Positions 42,289 to 52,105 of a stretch of DNA of 64,000 nucleotides are shown one piece after another. The notes beneath the pieces were generated by a model. The model worked only from the letters and a program-made list of their open reading frames with translations, was not told where the DNA came from and ran no database searches. Every line of letters begins with the position of its first letter. The first letter of the stretch is position 1. A program made the position numbers and the translations under genes. This stretch comes from Rhodopseudomonas faecalis (GTDB lineage Bacteria > Pseudomonadota > Alphaproteobacteria > Rhizobiales > Xanthobacteraceae). The stretch is from the NCBI RefSeq assembly GCF_003217325.1, contig NZ_QJTI01000013.1:42258-106257 (forward strand). The letters run 5' to 3'.

Positions 42289-43508
42289 GCGAGATCGAAC
42301 CCGGAAATGAGAAAGGGCCGGAGCCGTCCAGCGAGGACGGCGCCATGCCGCTGACCGGCGAGCCGGCCGCGCCGATGCGCCTGCGCCCGGAGCCGCCGCG
42401 CGTGACGCGGCTATCGCGCAAAGTGCTGGCCGGTCTCGGCCTGGTCGCCAGCGTCGGCATCGGTGGCGCGCTGATCTACGCCCTGCAAATTCAGGGCGGG
42501 CGCAAGGGCAACGAGGAGCTTTACGCGACCGACAACCGGGCGACCCCGGACGGCCTGAACAGCCTCCCGCGCGACTACACCGGGCCGGTGCTCGGCCCGC
42601 CGCTGCCGGGCGATCTCGGCCGGCCGATCCTCAACGCACAGAATGCCGTGCCGCCGCCGGCGATCGCGACGCCCAACCCCGGCATCAGCGCCGAGGAACA
42701 ACGACGGCTTCAGGAGCTGGAATCAGCCCGGACGGCCCGACTGTTCGCATCGACCGAGACGCGCAGCGTCTCGACGCAACCTGCGGCGACCGCAACGCCG
42801 ACCACCACTCCCACCCCCGATCTCACAAATCTCGGCCTGGCTCCGCAGCCGGCGACGCCGACCGCGCAGGACCGTCAGCTTGCGTTCCTCAACCAGGCGC
42901 CGGACAAGCGCACGTTTTCTCCCGACCGGGTGGCCGCACCGGCGTCGGCGAACGTGCTGCAGGCCGGCGCGGTCATCGCCGCGGCGCTCATCACCGGCAT
43001 TCGCTCCGATCTTCCCGGCCAGATCACCGCCCAGGTAACGGAGAACATTTACGACAGTCCGACCGGCAAGATTCTGCTCGTTCCGCAGGGCACGCGCATC
43101 ATCGGCCAGTACGACAACGGCGTCGGCTTCGGGCAGCGCCGTGTCCTGCTTGTCTGGAACAGGCTGATCCTCCCGAACGGTCGCTCGATCGTGCTGGAGC
43201 GACAACCCGGCGCGGACGCGGAAGGGTACGCCGGCCTCGAGGATGGCGTCGACTATCACTGGGGCGAACTGTTCAAGGCGGCTGCCTTGTCGACCCTGCT
43301 CAGCATCGGTGCGCAGACCGGATCATCGGGTGACGAGAGCGACATCGTCCGGGCTCTGCGTCAGGGCGCGGGCGACAGCATCAGCCAGACAGGACAGCAG
43401 ATCGTCAGCCGGCAGCTCAACATCGCGCCGACACTGACGATCCGACCAGGCTTCCCCGTCCGCGTGATCGTCACGCGCGACCTCGTGCTCGAACCCTACG
43501 GAGGCTGA
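42285..43508 (+). CDS. trbI: Conjugative transfer protein TrbI (VirB10-like)
   Basis: The 407-residue protein has a cytoplasmic start, one membrane span (about 47-68), a proline-rich periplasmic linker (about 80-205) and the VirB10/TrbI domain: VLQAGAVIAAALITGIRSDL (about 225-245), DSPTGKILLVPQGTRIIGQY and RPGFPVRVIVTRDLVLEPY. It spans both membranes and gates the channel. Confidence 0.95.
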   Translation: MSEIEPGNEKGPEPSSEDGAMPLTGEPAAPMRLRPEPPRVTRLSRKVLAGLGLVASVGIGGALIYALQIQGGRKGNEELYATDNRATPDGLNSLPRDYTGPVLGPPLPGDLGRPILNAQNAVPPPAIATPNPGISAEEQRRLQELESARTARLFASTETRSVSTQPAATATPTTTPTPDLTNLGLAPQPATPTAQDRQLAFLNQAPDKRTFSPDRVAAPASANVLQAGAVIAAALITGIRSDLPGQITAQVTENIYDSPTGKILLVPQGTRIIGQYDNGVGFGQRRVLLVWNRLILPNGRSIVLERQPGADAEGYAGLEDGVDYHWGELFKAAALSTLLSIGAQTGSSGDESDIVRALRQGAGDSISQTGQQIVSRQLNIAPTLTIRPGFPVRVIVTRDLVLEPYGG

Positions 43509-43509
43509 C

Positions 43510-43746
43510 GTGGCAAAGCTGAAACTCGGGCCGCTAGCGGACGACAAGCCGGTGAAGGTGACGGTGGAGCTGCCGGCAGGCCTTCACCGCGACCTGATTG
43601 CTTATGCTGAGATTCTGGGGTGGGAGTCCGGCCGAACGGCTGACCCAGTCCGTCTCATTGCCCCGATGCTGGAGCGGTTTATAGCCACGGATCGGGGATT
43701 TGCGAAAGCGAGGAAATCAAAAGAACCGCTGAAGTCGTCCGGATGA
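43510..43746 (+). CDS. DUF2274 protein
   Basis: The 78-residue protein starts at GTG 43510 after GGAGG, directly after trbI, and matches DUF2274: KLKLGPLADDKPVKVTVELP, then HRDLIAYAEILGWESG and DPVRLIAPMLERFIATDRGF. It closes the trb operon in most related elements and has a ribbon-helix-helix-like sequence. Its 3' end overlaps the convergent LysR gene by 68 bp. Confidence 0.88.
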   Translation: MAKLKLGPLADDKPVKVTVELPAGLHRDLIAYAEILGWESGRTADPVRLIAPMLERFIATDRGFAKARKSKEPLKSSG

Positions 43747-44632
43747 TCGCCGCGGCTGAACGTGACATCGAGCGTGCAAGACTTAACAAGCGGCGGCAGG
43801 CCGGATTATCGTTCCGAGACGACCACACCGCGCTAAAGGGCAGCACTTCGTTCACGACCGGCCGATAGTTGATCCCTGGAAACTGTGCAACCGTGGTTGC
43901 CTCGCTCGTCAGCGTTAGACCTCGACCGACCGCTACAAGCGAGAGAAGATTGTCTCGTCCAACATATTGTGTGTGAATTTCCGGATGGCGCCCAAGATCA
44001 GCGAGACGCTGCACCAAGTAGTCGTGAATCTCCGGTCCAGGCGCTCCATCGCTTACAATGAACCGCTCGCCGACGAGATCGTGCCAGTTGAGTTCATCCT
44101 TGCCGCAGAGTGGGTGGTTAGCGGGAAGGACGACAAATACCCGCTCCGACCAAAGCTGATCGACTTCGCAATCTGGCCACTGTGAAGTACCGGTGATGAA
44201 TGCAACGTCAAGCCGCAACTGGCGAATCGCCGAAACATGATCGGCCGGATCACCGTCTATCAGCTCGATTCGAACTTGCGCGTGACCTTGGCCATAGGCA
44301 CGCAGCAACTCCGGCAGGAAGCCCGAGGCGAGTGAGGAGAATATTCCGATCTTGATTCGACCGTCTTCGGAGCGTCCGATCGTGGCGACGTCCTTAGCAC
44401 CAGACTCGATCTGCCGAAGTGCCTTTCGGGTGTGCCGCACGAAGCGCTGCCCGGCCAGCGTCAGGATGACACCGCCATTGTGCCGCTGAAAGAGCGATGC
44501 ACCCAGATGATCCTCGAGGTCACGGATTCGACGGCTGACCGCTGATTCTTGGATGCCGAGCGCCGCCGCAGCTTTGCGAAAACTGCCATGTTCCGCCGCG
44601 GCAACGAAATATCGGAGGTGGCGTAGCTCCAC
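43679..44632 (-). CDS. LysR-family transcriptional regulator
   Basis: The 317-residue protein has an N-terminal winged helix (MELRHLRYFVAAAEHGSFRK, AAAALGIQESAVSRRIRDLE) and a LysR substrate-binding domain (about 90-295, DGRIKIGIFSSLASGFLPEL). The last 20 residues read through the end of the DUF2274 gene. A LysR gene convergent with DUF2274 is common at the end of Trb regions. Its target and ligand are unknown; the neighbouring cargo promoters are candidates. Confidence 0.9.
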   Translation of the reverse strand: MELRHLRYFVAAAEHGSFRKAAAALGIQESAVSRRIRDLEDHLGASLFQRHNGGVILTLAGQRFVRHTRKALRQIESGAKDVATIGRSEDGRIKIGIFSSLASGFLPELLRAYGQGHAQVRIELIDGDPADHVSAIRQLRLDVAFITGTSQWPDCEVDQLWSERVFVVLPANHPLCGKDELNWHDLVGERFIVSDGAPGPEIHDYLVQRLADLGRHPEIHTQYVGRDNLLSLVAVGRGLTLTSEATTVAQFPGINYRPVVNEVLPFSAVWSSRNDNPACRRLLSLARSMSRSAAAIIRTTSAVLLISSLSQIPDPWL

Positions 44633-44809
44633 TTATATCCCGCTGAGTTCATGACGTAACCGGCCCCTCCCACAGGGAGAAAGCAGGCGCCCTCGTTTCC
44701 ATTCACATAGGATCGACCAGTACCGGGCGACCGGGATAACGGCCTTGCTGTCGATGACAATTACCCCCTCGCGGTTCCCTCTTGTGGTATGCACCCATAG
44801 CAGATAGAT

Positions 44810-44823
44810 AGTAATAAATTACT
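44810..44823. promoter_or_regulatory. TetR operator site 1 (before tetR-1)
   Basis: AGTAATAAATTACT is a perfect dyad (AGTAAT-AA-ATTACT), 20 bp before the tetR-1 start. Near-copies lie at 53270-53283 and 54349-54362, each just before a tetR-related or PHA gene, and the flank ATAGATAGTAAT...TTACTTTCT is also shared with site 2. Confidence 0.7.
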
Positions 44824-44843
44824 TTCTTTTGCGAGTGCAAGCC

Positions 44844-45452
44844 ATGAGTGGACATCCCAAGCATCTTCCCGCTGACGAGCGACGGGCGGCAACCGTGGAG
44901 GCTGTGGTCGATCTGGCTGCAGAACAGAATCCGAGCGACATCACAACGACGGCCATCGCGCAGCGAATGGGGCTGACCCAGGGGGCGCTGTTCCGCCACT
45001 TCCCGACCAAGGATGCCATCCTGGAGGCAGTCATGTCCTGGGTGGCCGAGCGCTTGCTCGCCCGTGTGGATGAGGCCGCAGAAGGAGCCACGTCTCCAAT
45101 CGCAGCCCTTGAGGCGGTCTTCGTGACGCATATCGATTTCGTGTCTGAACACCCGGGGGTGCCAAGAATGCTCTTTGGGGAGTTGCAACGTCCGGGGGAG
45201 ACTCTTCCGAAGCGGATGGCCCAGACGTTGATCCGCCACAACGGCGAGCGGCTTCGTGGCTTGCTCGAAGCAGGGAAGACACGGAGCGAACTGCATGCAG
45301 ATCTCGATCCAGACGCCGCAGCTACCCTGTTCATCGGCACGGTCCAGGGACTCGTCATGCGATCCATGCTGGCGGGCGATGTCACACGCATCCGTGGCGA
45401 TGCGCCCGGCGTATTTGCCATTTATCTGCGCGGTATCGGAACGGTGCAATGA
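44844..45452 (+). CDS. TetR-family regulator, copy 1
   Basis: The 202-residue protein has an N-terminal TetR helix-turn-helix (ADERRAATVEAVVDLAAEQN, ITTTAIAQRMGLTQGALFRH, FPTKDAILEA; about 13-65) and a C-terminal ligand domain with PGVPRMLFGELQRPGETLPK. I chose ATG 44844 over GTG 44829 because it keeps the operator upstream and the family begins near there. The stop overlaps the hlyD start, so it heads the efflux operon and probably represses it and itself. It is closely similar to the protein encoded at 53461. Confidence 0.9.
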   Translation: MSGHPKHLPADERRAATVEAVVDLAAEQNPSDITTTAIAQRMGLTQGALFRHFPTKDAILEAVMSWVAERLLARVDEAAEGATSPIAALEAVFVTHIDFVSEHPGVPRMLFGELQRPGETLPKRMAQTLIRHNGERLRGLLEAGKTRSELHADLDPDAAATLFIGTVQGLVMRSMLAGDVTRIRGDAPGVFAIYLRGIGTVQ

Positions 45453-46480
45453 AGAGTATCCGCCTATCCAGCGTCGCAAAGCGGGTCATCATTGTTGCCG
45501 CCGTCATCACGATAATTGGTGCTGGATGGCTGTGGATGCAGAGCGGCGACCGCGACGACAATGCACTGCGCCTGTATGGCAATGTCGACATTCGGGAAGT
45601 TCAATTGGCCTTCCGTCAGTCGGGCCGTGTAGTGCGGATGCACTTCGATGAAGGAGATCACGTCGAAGCGGGCGCGCGCTTGGCAAGCCTCGACGCACAG
45701 CCATTCGAGGAAGCACTCGCGGCTGCAGACGCGTCTGTGGATGTTTCACAGGCGGAACTCGACAAATTGCGCCGCGGCCTGCGGCCGCAAGAGATCGCAC
45801 AGACGCAAGAGGTCCTCAATCAGGCATTGGCCGTCGCCAGGGAGGCGGAGCGCAATTTCGATCGTCAGAGCCAGTTGCTCACGTCGGGGGCCACGAGTCA
45901 AAAAGCGGCCGATACTGCTCGCGCCGCGCGCGATCAGGCCGTGGCCAGTGTCAATGCGGCCCGGGCAGCCCATTCGCAAGCTGCAGAGGGCTTCCGCAAA
46001 GAAGATATCGCAGCGGGGCAAGCCCGCCTGGCCGCCACACAAGCGGCACGAGCACAAGCTGCCACCGCCCTTGCAGACACCGTGCTGCTTGCGCCAAGCA
46101 CTGGCACGATAATCGCCCGGGTGCGCGAACCCGGCAGCATGGTTGTCAGCCAGAGCCCGGTCTACAGTGTCAGTCTTGACGCACCGGTTTATGTGCGCGC
46201 TTACATCGGTGAACCGGATCTGGGGCGCATTGCGCCCGGGATGCGAGTGCGCGTTCGCAGCGACTCCTCCGACAAACTCTATCAAGGTCAGATCGGGTTC
46301 ATTTCCCCGCGCGCCGAGTTCACGCCAAAAACGGTAGAGACCGCGGATCTGCGCACGGATCTCGTCTATCGCCTGCGGATCGTGGTGATCAATGCAGATG
46401 CAGCGCTGCGCCAGGGCATGCCGGTGACCATTGAGGTCGATGCCGGGAAAGCCTCCAACGCGCGCACCACAGGCCATTAA
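45449..46480 (+). CDS. HlyD-type membrane fusion protein (YbhG-like)
   Basis: The 343-residue protein has an N-terminal anchor (about 12-30), a lipoyl-like strand region (YGNVDIREVQLAFRQSGRVV, EGDHVEAGARLASLD), a coiled-coil hairpin (about 85-200, rich in Ala/Gln/Arg) and a second half-motif (LLAPSTGTIIARVREPGSMV). It is the periplasmic adaptor that links the ABC transporter encoded downstream to the outer-membrane protein encoded at 50557. ATGA overlap with tetR-1. Confidence 0.92.
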   Translation: MKSIRLSSVAKRVIIVAAVITIIGAGWLWMQSGDRDDNALRLYGNVDIREVQLAFRQSGRVVRMHFDEGDHVEAGARLASLDAQPFEEALAAADASVDVSQAELDKLRRGLRPQEIAQTQEVLNQALAVAREAERNFDRQSQLLTSGATSQKAADTARAARDQAVASVNAARAAHSQAAEGFRKEDIAAGQARLAATQAARAQAATALADTVLLAPSTGTIIARVREPGSMVVSQSPVYSVSLDAPVYVRAYIGEPDLGRIAPGMRVRVRSDSSDKLYQGQIGFISPRAEFTPKTVETADLRTDLVYRLRIVVINADAALRQGMPVTIEVDAGKASNARTTGH

Positions 46481-48263
46481 CGTGTCGGGTAGCGTAACAT
46501 CGGACCCGCCTCGCGACCCTAATAGTGAGGTCGCGGTCGTCATCGACGGGGTGAACAAGCATTTTGGCAGCGTGCATGCATTGCAGGGCTTGAACGCACA
46601 TATCCGGTACGGCTGCCTTACCGGGCTGGTTGGACCGGACGGCGCAGGCAAGACCACCTTGATGCGCATCCTGACAGGTCTGCTGACACCGGACAGTGGC
46701 CACGCCACGGTGGCGGGTTTCGATGTGGTGGGCGACAATGACGCCATCCACGTCGCAACCGGCTACATGCCGCAGCGCTTTGGTCTCTACGAAGACTTGT
46801 CGGTCATGGAGAATATGCGGCTCTATGCGCAGTTGCGCGGCATGGATGCCGACAGGAACGCTGATCTTTTCGCGGAATTGCTCGACTTCACGCGCCTTGC
46901 CCCCTTTACCGAACGCCTGGCGGGCAAGCTCTCCGGCGGCATGAAGCAAAAGCTGGGTCTCGCCTGCGCCCTGATGGCCCGGCCTGCCGTACTGTTGCTT
47001 GATGAACCCGGCGTCGGCGTCGACCCGGTCAGCCGTCAGGACCTGTGGCGCATGGTGCAGGCGTTGACCGACGAAGGAATGGCTGTGGTCTGGTCGACCG
47101 CCTACCTCGACGAAGCCGAGCGCTGCGACAGCGTATTGCTGCTCAACGAAGGGCAACTCGCTTATGACGGACCGCCCGGAGAGTTGACGGCGCGCCTTAC
47201 AGACCGAAGCTTTCGCCTGGAGCAGGTCGGCGATAGCCGCCGGGCCGTGCTTGCCGAAGCACTGAATCTGGAAAGCGTCAGCGATGGGGTAATCCAGGGT
47301 GCCGGCGTACGCATGGTGTTGCGTGCGCATTCGGGAACCGAACAGATAACCGCGCTTGCCGATCGGGTCGAGGCGCAGCTCAGGGCGGTGCCCGCCCGCT
47401 TCGAAGACGCCTTCATCGACCTTCTTGGCGGCGGCCCCGGCGGCACATCGGCGCTCGCCGAGGGGTTGCCTCCTGTCGAGCTTGCTTCGGACGTCGCCGT
47501 TTCCTGCCGCGATCTGACGAAGCGCTTTGGTGCTTTCACAGCCACCGACACTGTGAGCTTCGAGGTCCGCAAGGGAGAAATCTTTGGTCTGCTCGGGCCG
47601 AACGGCGCTGGCAAATCGACGACGTTCAAAATGCTGTGCGGCCTGCTCAAACCCACCAGCGGAGAGGCGCATGTGGTGGGCCTCGATCTGCGCCGGGCGA
47701 CCGGCGCGGCCAAGGGCCAGCTTGGCTATATGGCGCAGAAGTTCTCGCTCTATGGTTTGCTATCCGTGCGGCAAAATCTGGAGTTCTCCGCAGGCGTATA
47801 TGGCCTGGAAGGCGCAGCGCGGCAGGCGCGGATCGCGGAGATGGTCGAAATCTTCGGTCTGCAGACCTGGTTGTCGGCGGCGCCGGATTCGCTGCCGCTC
47901 GGATATAAGCAACGCCTAGCACTGGCCTGCGCGGTGATGCATCGCCCGCCCGTGCTGTTCCTGGATGAGCCGACTTCAGGCGTCGATCCCATCACTAGGC
48001 GCGAATTCTGGACCCATATCAACGGTCTTGCCCGCAAGGGCGTGACGGTGATGGTCACCACCCATTTCATGGACGAGGCAGAATATTGCGATCGGGTTGC
48101 GATGCTTTATCGCGCCCGGCTGATCGCGCTCGATACGCCGGACGCTCTCAAGCGCGGCGCTGTCAGTGATCTTCGGCCGGACCCGACCATGGAAGACGCG
48201 TTCATTCATCTGGTCGAAGCCGAAGATCTCGCTGACGACCCTCGCAGCGGGACGACCGCATGA
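46440..48263 (+). CDS. Dual ABC transporter ATP-binding protein (YbhF-like)
   Basis: The 607-residue protein carries two nucleotide-binding domains in tandem. NBD1 has Walker A GPDGAGKTT (about 66-74), signature LSGGMKQ and Walker B VLLLDEPGVGVDP. NBD2 has Walker A GPNGAGKST (about 386-394), an altered signature (LPLGYKQ instead of LSGG) and VLFLDEPTSGVDP. It energises the two ABC-2 permeases that follow. The start is uncertain: ATG 46440 has GAGG upstream but lies inside hlyD; GTG 46482, just after the hlyD stop, is the alternative. Confidence 0.92.
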   Translation: MPGKPPTRAPQAINVSGSVTSDPPRDPNSEVAVVIDGVNKHFGSVHALQGLNAHIRYGCLTGLVGPDGAGKTTLMRILTGLLTPDSGHATVAGFDVVGDNDAIHVATGYMPQRFGLYEDLSVMENMRLYAQLRGMDADRNADLFAELLDFTRLAPFTERLAGKLSGGMKQKLGLACALMARPAVLLLDEPGVGVDPVSRQDLWRMVQALTDEGMAVVWSTAYLDEAERCDSVLLLNEGQLAYDGPPGELTARLTDRSFRLEQVGDSRRAVLAEALNLESVSDGVIQGAGVRMVLRAHSGTEQITALADRVEAQLRAVPARFEDAFIDLLGGGPGGTSALAEGLPPVELASDVAVSCRDLTKRFGAFTATDTVSFEVRKGEIFGLLGPNGAGKSTTFKMLCGLLKPTSGEAHVVGLDLRRATGAAKGQLGYMAQKFSLYGLLSVRQNLEFSAGVYGLEGAARQARIAEMVEIFGLQTWLSAAPDSLPLGYKQRLALACAVMHRPPVLFLDEPTSGVDPITRREFWTHINGLARKGVTVMVTTHFMDEAEYCDRVAMLYRARLIALDTPDALKRGAVSDLRPDPTMEDAFIHLVEAEDLADDPRSGTTA

Positions 48264-49429
48264 ACGGCGTGAACGAACCGCGCCCGCATCACCGGGTGCC
48301 TCTTGAGGCCATGCGCCGCTTCGACCCAAAGCGTCTTTGGGCGCTGGTGCTCAAGGAAAGCCTGCAGGCGATGCGCGATCCATCCACGCTGTTGATCGCC
48401 TTCGTCCTTCCGGTCGTACTGTTATTTCTGTTTGCCTATGCCGTGTCGCTGGACGTGCGTGCGGTGCGCATTGGCGTCGTGCAGGAATCCGAATCCGCGT
48501 CAGCTCAATCACTGGCCGCCGCATTCGCCGGCACACGCTATCTGGACGTTACCTTCGCCCATGACCGGCGCGAGGTCGCTGACCGGGTCGTCTCCGGCAG
48601 CCTGCGCGGCTTTGTCGTGATTCCGCAGGATTTCGAGCAACGGCTGGCCAATCGTGGAGCTCAGCCTCTCGTGCAGATCATCACCGATGGCTCGCAACCC
48701 AATACCGCCAACTATGTCACGAACTATGCGCAGGGCGTCGTGCAGACCTGGCGGAACGGCCTTGGTGTCGAGGCATCCCCGGCAGGCGTAACACTGGAAC
48801 CCCGCTACTGGTTCAACGCAGAGCTGGAAAGCCGCCGTTCGCTCGTACCCGGCGCCATCGCCATCGTCATGACCATCATTGGCACCATGCTGACCGCCCT
48901 CGTGGTCGCACGCGAATGGGAACGGGGCACGATGGAAGCGGTGCTTTCAACGCCCGCTTCTGTCGTTGAAATCCTCATTGGAAAGCTCTTGCCCTATTTT
49001 GCGCTTGGTATGTTGTCCACGCTTGGCGCCACGGTGCTGGCGGTCTTCGTGTTCGACGTGCCACTGCGCGGATCGCTGGCTGCTCTTCTTTTGCTTTCGG
49101 CCACGTTCATGGTTCCTGCGCTCGGCCAAGGGTTGCTGATCTCCTCTGTTACGCGCAATCAGTTTCTGGCTGCACAGATTGCACTGTTCTCCGGCTTTCT
49201 TCCGGCATTCATGCTGTCGGGCTTTCTCTATGAGATCGACGCCATGCCAGCGCCGATCCGGGCCATCACCTGGCTGATCCCGGCACGTTATTTCGTGTCT
49301 TCGCTGAAGACCATCTTTCTGGCCGGAGACATCTGGGCGGTCTTTGTGCCAAACCTCTTGGCGATGGCCGGAATCGGAATCCTGTTTTTCCTCCTGGCGA
49401 AACGCGCCACGCGCAAGAATCTGGAGTGA
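48260..49429 (+). CDS. ABC-2 type permease 1 (YbhS-like)
   Basis: The 389-residue protein has one N-terminal span (about 34-55, LLIAFVLPVVLLFLFAYAVSL), a large periplasmic domain (about 56-190) and five C-terminal spans (about 195-385), the ABC-2 layout. It contains REWERGTMEAVLSTPASVVE, the usual cytoplasmic coupling helix. It pairs with the permease encoded downstream. ATGA overlap with the ATP-binding gene. Confidence 0.92.
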   Translation: MNGVNEPRPHHRVPLEAMRRFDPKRLWALVLKESLQAMRDPSTLLIAFVLPVVLLFLFAYAVSLDVRAVRIGVVQESESASAQSLAAAFAGTRYLDVTFAHDRREVADRVVSGSLRGFVVIPQDFEQRLANRGAQPLVQIITDGSQPNTANYVTNYAQGVVQTWRNGLGVEASPAGVTLEPRYWFNAELESRRSLVPGAIAIVMTIIGTMLTALVVAREWERGTMEAVLSTPASVVEILIGKLLPYFALGMLSTLGATVLAVFVFDVPLRGSLAALLLLSATFMVPALGQGLLISSVTRNQFLAAQIALFSGFLPAFMLSGFLYEIDAMPAPIRAITWLIPARYFVSSLKTIFLAGDIWAVFVPNLLAMAGIGILFFLLAKRATRKNLE

Positions 49430-49435
49430 GAGGCC

Positions 49436-50560
49436 GTGGCGCAACACAATAGCTATTTCGCTTTCACCCGACTGCGGGCGCAGTTCATCAAGGAAGTCCT
49501 GAGCATCCTGCGCGACCCGCGCAGCCGGATGGTCGTGTTCGTGCCGCCACTGTTGCAATTGCTGGTGTTTGCTTTCGCCGCCACGCTTGAAGTGCGCAAT
49601 GTCGATATCGCCGTGCACAATCAGGATGCGGGCCGCTGGTCGTATGAACTGATCACACGGCTGGACCGGGCCGAGTTCATTGCCAAAGTCCATCACGTGA
49701 CCGACAGCCAGGCGTTGCGCCAGCTTATCGACCAGGGCAAGGTGATCGCGGCGCTCGATATCCAGCCAGACTTTTCGCGCTCCATTGCTGCCGGCGACAA
49801 CGGTCGCATCCAGGTGCTGATCGATGGCCGGCGGAGCAATTCAGGGCAGATCACCACCGGTTATCTCTCTGCCATCGCTGCCGAGGTTGGAGCGGAGGCC
49901 AACGCCGACGCCGGTCCCGCAACGCCAGCGGCGGTGCGCAACTGGTTCAATCCCAATCTGACGTACCGCTGGTTCATCGTACCGGGTCTCTCCGGCATAT
50001 TGGCCTTCTTCAGCGCGCTGCTTATTACCTCGCTGTCGATCGCCCGCGAACGCGAACTGGGTACGTTCGACCAGTTGCTGGTGTCACCGACCTCCACGCC
50101 GGAAATCATCGTGTCCAAGTCGCTGCCGGCGCTGGTCATCGGCACCATGCTCGGACTTCTGATGATGGCGGCAGCGGCCGGGCCGTTCCAGATTCCGTTT
50201 AACGGCTCGTTTGGGTTGCTTTTTGTCAGCCTGGTCCTGTTCATCCTGTCGGTGGTGGGCATCGGCTTGATGATTTCCGCGATCAGCGCGACCCAGCAGC
50301 AGGCCATCCTTGGCGCCTTCGCCATCGGCGTGCCCGCCGTTCTGATGTCGGGCTTCGCCACGCCGGTCGAGAACATGCCCACAGTGCTGCAATGGCTGGC
50401 GCAGGCGATTCCACTCACCCATTTCCTGATCATCGTGGAAGGCAGCTTTCTCAAGGCAATGTCGCCCGGCGATATTCTTGCCAGCCTTTGGCCATTGGCG
50501 CTGATCGCCCTGGTGTCGCTGACCATGGCCATCATCTTCGTTCGAGGACGTCTGCAATGA
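49436..50560 (+). CDS. ABC-2 type permease 2 (YbhR-like)
   Basis: The 374-residue protein has the same topology as the preceding permease (first span about 32-50; C-terminal spans about 180-370) with ARERELGTFDQLLVSPTSTP as the coupling helix. The start is GTG at 49436, six bases after the preceding stop. The two permeases form a heterodimeric exporter, likely for a drug, solvent or lipid-like compound; the substrate cannot be read from sequence. Confidence 0.9.
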   Translation: MAQHNSYFAFTRLRAQFIKEVLSILRDPRSRMVVFVPPLLQLLVFAFAATLEVRNVDIAVHNQDAGRWSYELITRLDRAEFIAKVHHVTDSQALRQLIDQGKVIAALDIQPDFSRSIAAGDNGRIQVLIDGRRSNSGQITTGYLSAIAAEVGAEANADAGPATPAAVRNWFNPNLTYRWFIVPGLSGILAFFSALLITSLSIARERELGTFDQLLVSPTSTPEIIVSKSLPALVIGTMLGLLMMAAAAGPFQIPFNGSFGLLFVSLVLFILSVVGIGLMISAISATQQQAILGAFAIGVPAVLMSGFATPVENMPTVLQWLAQAIPLTHFLIIVEGSFLKAMSPGDILASLWPLALIALVSLTMAIIFVRGRLQ

Positions 50561-52056
50561 GTTTGATCCACTATCGCCAGTCAGAATCTTTGGCGGATCC
50601 GGGCGGACCTTCCTCTCGATGGCCGAATTTCATAGTATTGATCTTCGGCTGCACCTCGTTGACCGCCTGCGTCGTCGGTCCCGACTATCGCGTGCCACCT
50701 TCCATTGATACGGGCAGCGGCTGGACCCGGCCCGTTCCGAAGGCGCCTGCGCCAACGGACCTTACGCGCTGGTGGACAACACTTGGCGATCCTGAATTGG
50801 AGCGATTGGTCGACACCGCCCTCGCTGAAAACCTGGATATCCGCCAGGCGGCGGCGCGTATCGACGAAGCGCGCGCGCTGCGGGATCGGGCCGCTGGTCA
50901 GCAACTGCCCGCTGTTTCCGCGGGCGCTAGCGTGAACCGGCGTCGGCAAAGTGAAAATGGCCCGCTGCCCATTGGCGTCATTCCCGGCCTCGAAGCGTCG
51001 CAGACAATCTACGATGCCGGTTTTGACGCGGCCTGGGAACTCGACCTGTTCGGCGCCAACCGGCGGGCGTTGGAAGGCGCAAGCGCCCGCTTGCAGGCAA
51101 CGGAAGCCGAAGCGCTGGGCGTTCGCATGCGGATCGCGGCCGAAGTCGCCCGCACGTGGTTCGAGGCGACCGGCGCCAGAGAGGAATTGCGTACGCAGCA
51201 GGCGACGGTCGTAACCCTGCAACAGACGCTGGACCTCATGCGCAGCCGTGCCGCCCTCGGCGACGTTTCCGGTGCCGACGTGGATGCAGCCTATGAGCGA
51301 TGGGCCGCGGCCAGTGCCATGCTACCAGGCATCGAGGCTCGACAGCGCGGGGCGGTGCTCGGTCTTGGTGTCCTGCTCGGCTCGCCTCCGGAACGGGAAC
51401 TGAAGCTGCTCGAGGCCGCCGCGTCGAACGTCATGCTGCCGGCGCTGCCCGTGGGCGAGCGTGCAGACATTTTGCGTCGTCGCCCCGATGTTCTGGCTGC
51501 TGAACGGCGACTCGCTGCCAGCACCGCCGATATCGGCGTGACTACCGCGGAGCTGTTTCCCAAGCTGTCCATTGGCGCTGGGGGCGGATTCCAGGCGCTC
51601 AGTCCCAGCGACTGGTTCGACTCATCCAGCAGCCGCTTCTCCATCCTCCCACTCATTTCGTGGCGATTGTTCGATGGAGGCCGTGTGCGCGCAGAGATCC
51701 GTGCCCGGGAGGCTGCTCAGCGGCAGGCCGCGCTGGGCTATGAGCAGGCCGTGCTGACAGCGCTGGGCGATGCGGAGCGTACTTTGGGCGACTATGAAGC
51801 GGGACTGGATGCGCTTGTACTTCGTCAAGCGGCGCTGGAGGCGTCACGCCGCAGCTTTCGTCATGCTGAAGCGCGCTTTACTGCCGGCGACATCGCGCGA
51901 GTTGAATGGCTTGCGGCCCAGCGTCTCCTGCACGAGGCGGAAATTGCAAATGTACGCGCGCAGACGACAGCTGCCGTTCAGTTGGTAGCATTGTACAAAG
52001 CGATCGGAGGCGGCTGGAGCGCGGCCGAAGTAACCTCATCCACCCCCATTTCGTAA
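50557..52056 (+). CDS. Outer-membrane efflux lipoprotein (NodT/TolC family)
   Basis: The 499-residue protein has a lipobox (SLTACVVGPDY) after a signal segment, then the two OEP repeats of the TolC/NodT family: ELERLVDTALAENLDIRQAA and RADILRRRPDVLAAERRLAA (the latter diagnostic). It completes a tripartite exporter with HlyD and the ABC-2 proteins. ATGA overlap with permease 2. It is the last gene of the tetR-1 operon. Confidence 0.93.
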   Translation: MSLIHYRQSESLADPGGPSSRWPNFIVLIFGCTSLTACVVGPDYRVPPSIDTGSGWTRPVPKAPAPTDLTRWWTTLGDPELERLVDTALAENLDIRQAAARIDEARALRDRAAGQQLPAVSAGASVNRRRQSENGPLPIGVIPGLEASQTIYDAGFDAAWELDLFGANRRALEGASARLQATEAEALGVRMRIAAEVARTWFEATGAREELRTQQATVVTLQQTLDLMRSRAALGDVSGADVDAAYERWAAASAMLPGIEARQRGAVLGLGVLLGSPPERELKLLEAAASNVMLPALPVGERADILRRRPDVLAAERRLAASTADIGVTTAELFPKLSIGAGGGFQALSPSDWFDSSSSRFSILPLISWRLFDGGRVRAEIRAREAAQRQAALGYEQAVLTALGDAERTLGDYEAGLDALVLRQAALEASRRSFRHAEARFTAGDIARVEWLAAQRLLHEAEIANVRAQTTAAVQLVALYKAIGGGWSAAEVTSSTPIS

Positions 52057-52105
52057 CAGGTTCGGTGGCCGACCTTTGGGCAGCGATGTGTTGTCGGCTA
52101 CCATT